Source of the DNA: Legionella nagasakiensis
Lineage (GTDB): Bacteria > Pseudomonadota > Gammaproteobacteria > Legionellales > Legionellaceae
Direction: 5' to 3'
Assembly: GCF_900639915.1 (NCBI RefSeq)
Contig: NZ_CAAAID010000005.1
Location: forward strand, 1-64,000
Length of the DNA: 64,000 nucleotides
Each line of letters starts with the position of its first letter. The first letter of the stretch is position 1. The translations under genes were made by a program, and so were the position numbers. Under the pieces are notes generated by a model. It ran no database searches. It was not told the DNA's origin and saw nothing but the letters and a program-made list of their open reading frames with translations. Below, piece after piece: positions 63,449 to 64,000 of the stretch.

Positions 63449-63637
63449 CTTGAAATAAAAAGAACCGCCTTGTTTTAGTGATAAGGCCATTTTAGGACAA
63501 TGAACAAAAATAGAAAACGGTAGGATTATTGTTTTTAAGATGATTGTAAATTGCTGAATACGCTTCGACAAGGCCATAGTCTACTCAAAAATTGAATAAT
63601 TTGTTATCATGCACGCTCATTTCAAGGGTTTTTGAAC

Positions 63638-64000
63638 ATGCACAAACAGTTTCTGCTTGCCGCTCTCGAACAGGCACGTCTTGGACGTGGGTTTTGTGCC
63701 CCCAATCCAAGTGTAGGAGCCATTGCAGTACAAAATGGGAAAATTATAGCACAAGCATATCATCTTGGTGCAGGAACGCCACATGCTGAACAATTGCTAT
63801 TAAACCAACTTCCCGCAAACCTCCTTGATATAACAGTATACGTAACGTTGGAGCCATGCAATCATTGGGGCAGAACACCGCCGTGTGTCGATGCCATTAT
63901 TAAATACGGGGTTAAGCGGGTTGTCTATGGATACTCGGATCCTAATCCGATTGTTGCGGCGAATAACACGCCTGAACGATTGCGGGGGGAAAAAATTGAG
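63638..64000 (+). CDS. ribD: Riboflavin biosynthesis deaminase/reductase RibD (5' part)
   Basis: The ATG at 63638 opens a frame to the window end (121 codons). MHKQFLLAALEQARLGRGFC then APNPSVGAIAV, the zinc-site HAEQLL and the second zinc motif EPCNHWGRTPPC are the cytidine deaminase-like domain of RibD. The reductase domain lies outside. Catalyses two steps of riboflavin synthesis. No FMN riboswitch is evident in the upstream gap. Ribosome site CAAGGG. Confidence 0.92.
   Translation, partial: MHKQFLLAALEQARLGRGFCAPNPSVGAIAVQNGKIIAQAYHLGAGTPHAEQLLLNQLPANLLDITVYVTLEPCNHWGRTPPCVDAIIKYGVKRVVYGYSDPNPIVAANNTPERLRGEKIE

Noticed and set aside
63449-63637. Possible FMN riboswitch upstream of ribD
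   Set aside because: None of the conserved RFN-element segments is visible in the gap.

Overview
The window looks like chromosomal DNA from a Legionella-type gammaproteobacterium. It is AT-rich. Its housekeeping block secA-mutT-zapD-coaE-bioA/bioB-M48 peptidase-ribD and its many small secreted proteins suit that group, as do an IcmL/DotI-like periplasmic protein and a candidate kinase-fold effector. The assignment is inferred from gene content only.

1-6.8 kb is accessory DNA. An ISL3-type element at the left edge cuts a cyclase-family gene. It is followed by a Nudix hydrolase, a kinase/GNAT/SLOG operon, a 1.27-kb gene-free stretch with DnaA-box-like sites, an APH(6)/Hur-type kinase and an AadA/ANT(9)-type nucleotidyltransferase. 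Broken HEPN-like and XRE-type genes and a tRNA-3'-end-like scar close the region just before a thiopurine methyltransferase.

6.8-22.3 kb carries a candidate effector, a BMP-type binding protein and the cluster wecB-nfrA-nfrB. In E. coli these three genes supply the phage N4 receptor and a c-di-GMP-dependent glycan pathway. Next come an RF1-like GGQ protein, a stand-alone isonitrile synthase (PvcA/Dit1 family), several small secreted or membrane proteins, an orphan NHLP-type RiPP precursor with a Gly-Gly cleavage site, an IcmL-like protein and a decayed FMN-binding glutamate synthase gene.

22.4-34.5 kb holds an RND efflux operon (outer membrane factor, adaptor, pump), small Cys-rich secreted proteins, a DHA2 drug transporter, a stress-type group (CsbD, YghA-like SDR, DUF1328), an internally deleted aldo/keto reductase and two membrane proteins. 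34.6-45.5 kb has ychJ overlapping a TM0106-type nuclease-helicase, a P2-type ATPase overlapping a KefB-type antiporter, and an inverse-autotransporter-like surface protein with a repeat-built beta-helical passenger.

45.7-64 kb is mostly core: rhlE, secA, mutT, zapD, then a PAP2-like/GT4 pair diverging from a four-gene operon (ketosynthase III, OleD-like reductase, metallo-beta-lactamase fold, CapK/F390-type adenylating enzyme) behind a near-consensus sigma70 promoter. An FAD monooxygenase, coaE, a duplicated Cys-repeat secreted protein, divergent bioA/bioB with a BirA-like operator, a palindromic repeat, a BepA-like protease and the start of ribD follow.

The most notable systems are the physically linked nfrC(wecB)-nfrA-nfrB glycan cluster, the orphan NHLP precursor, the lone isonitrile synthase and the Ole-like operon.
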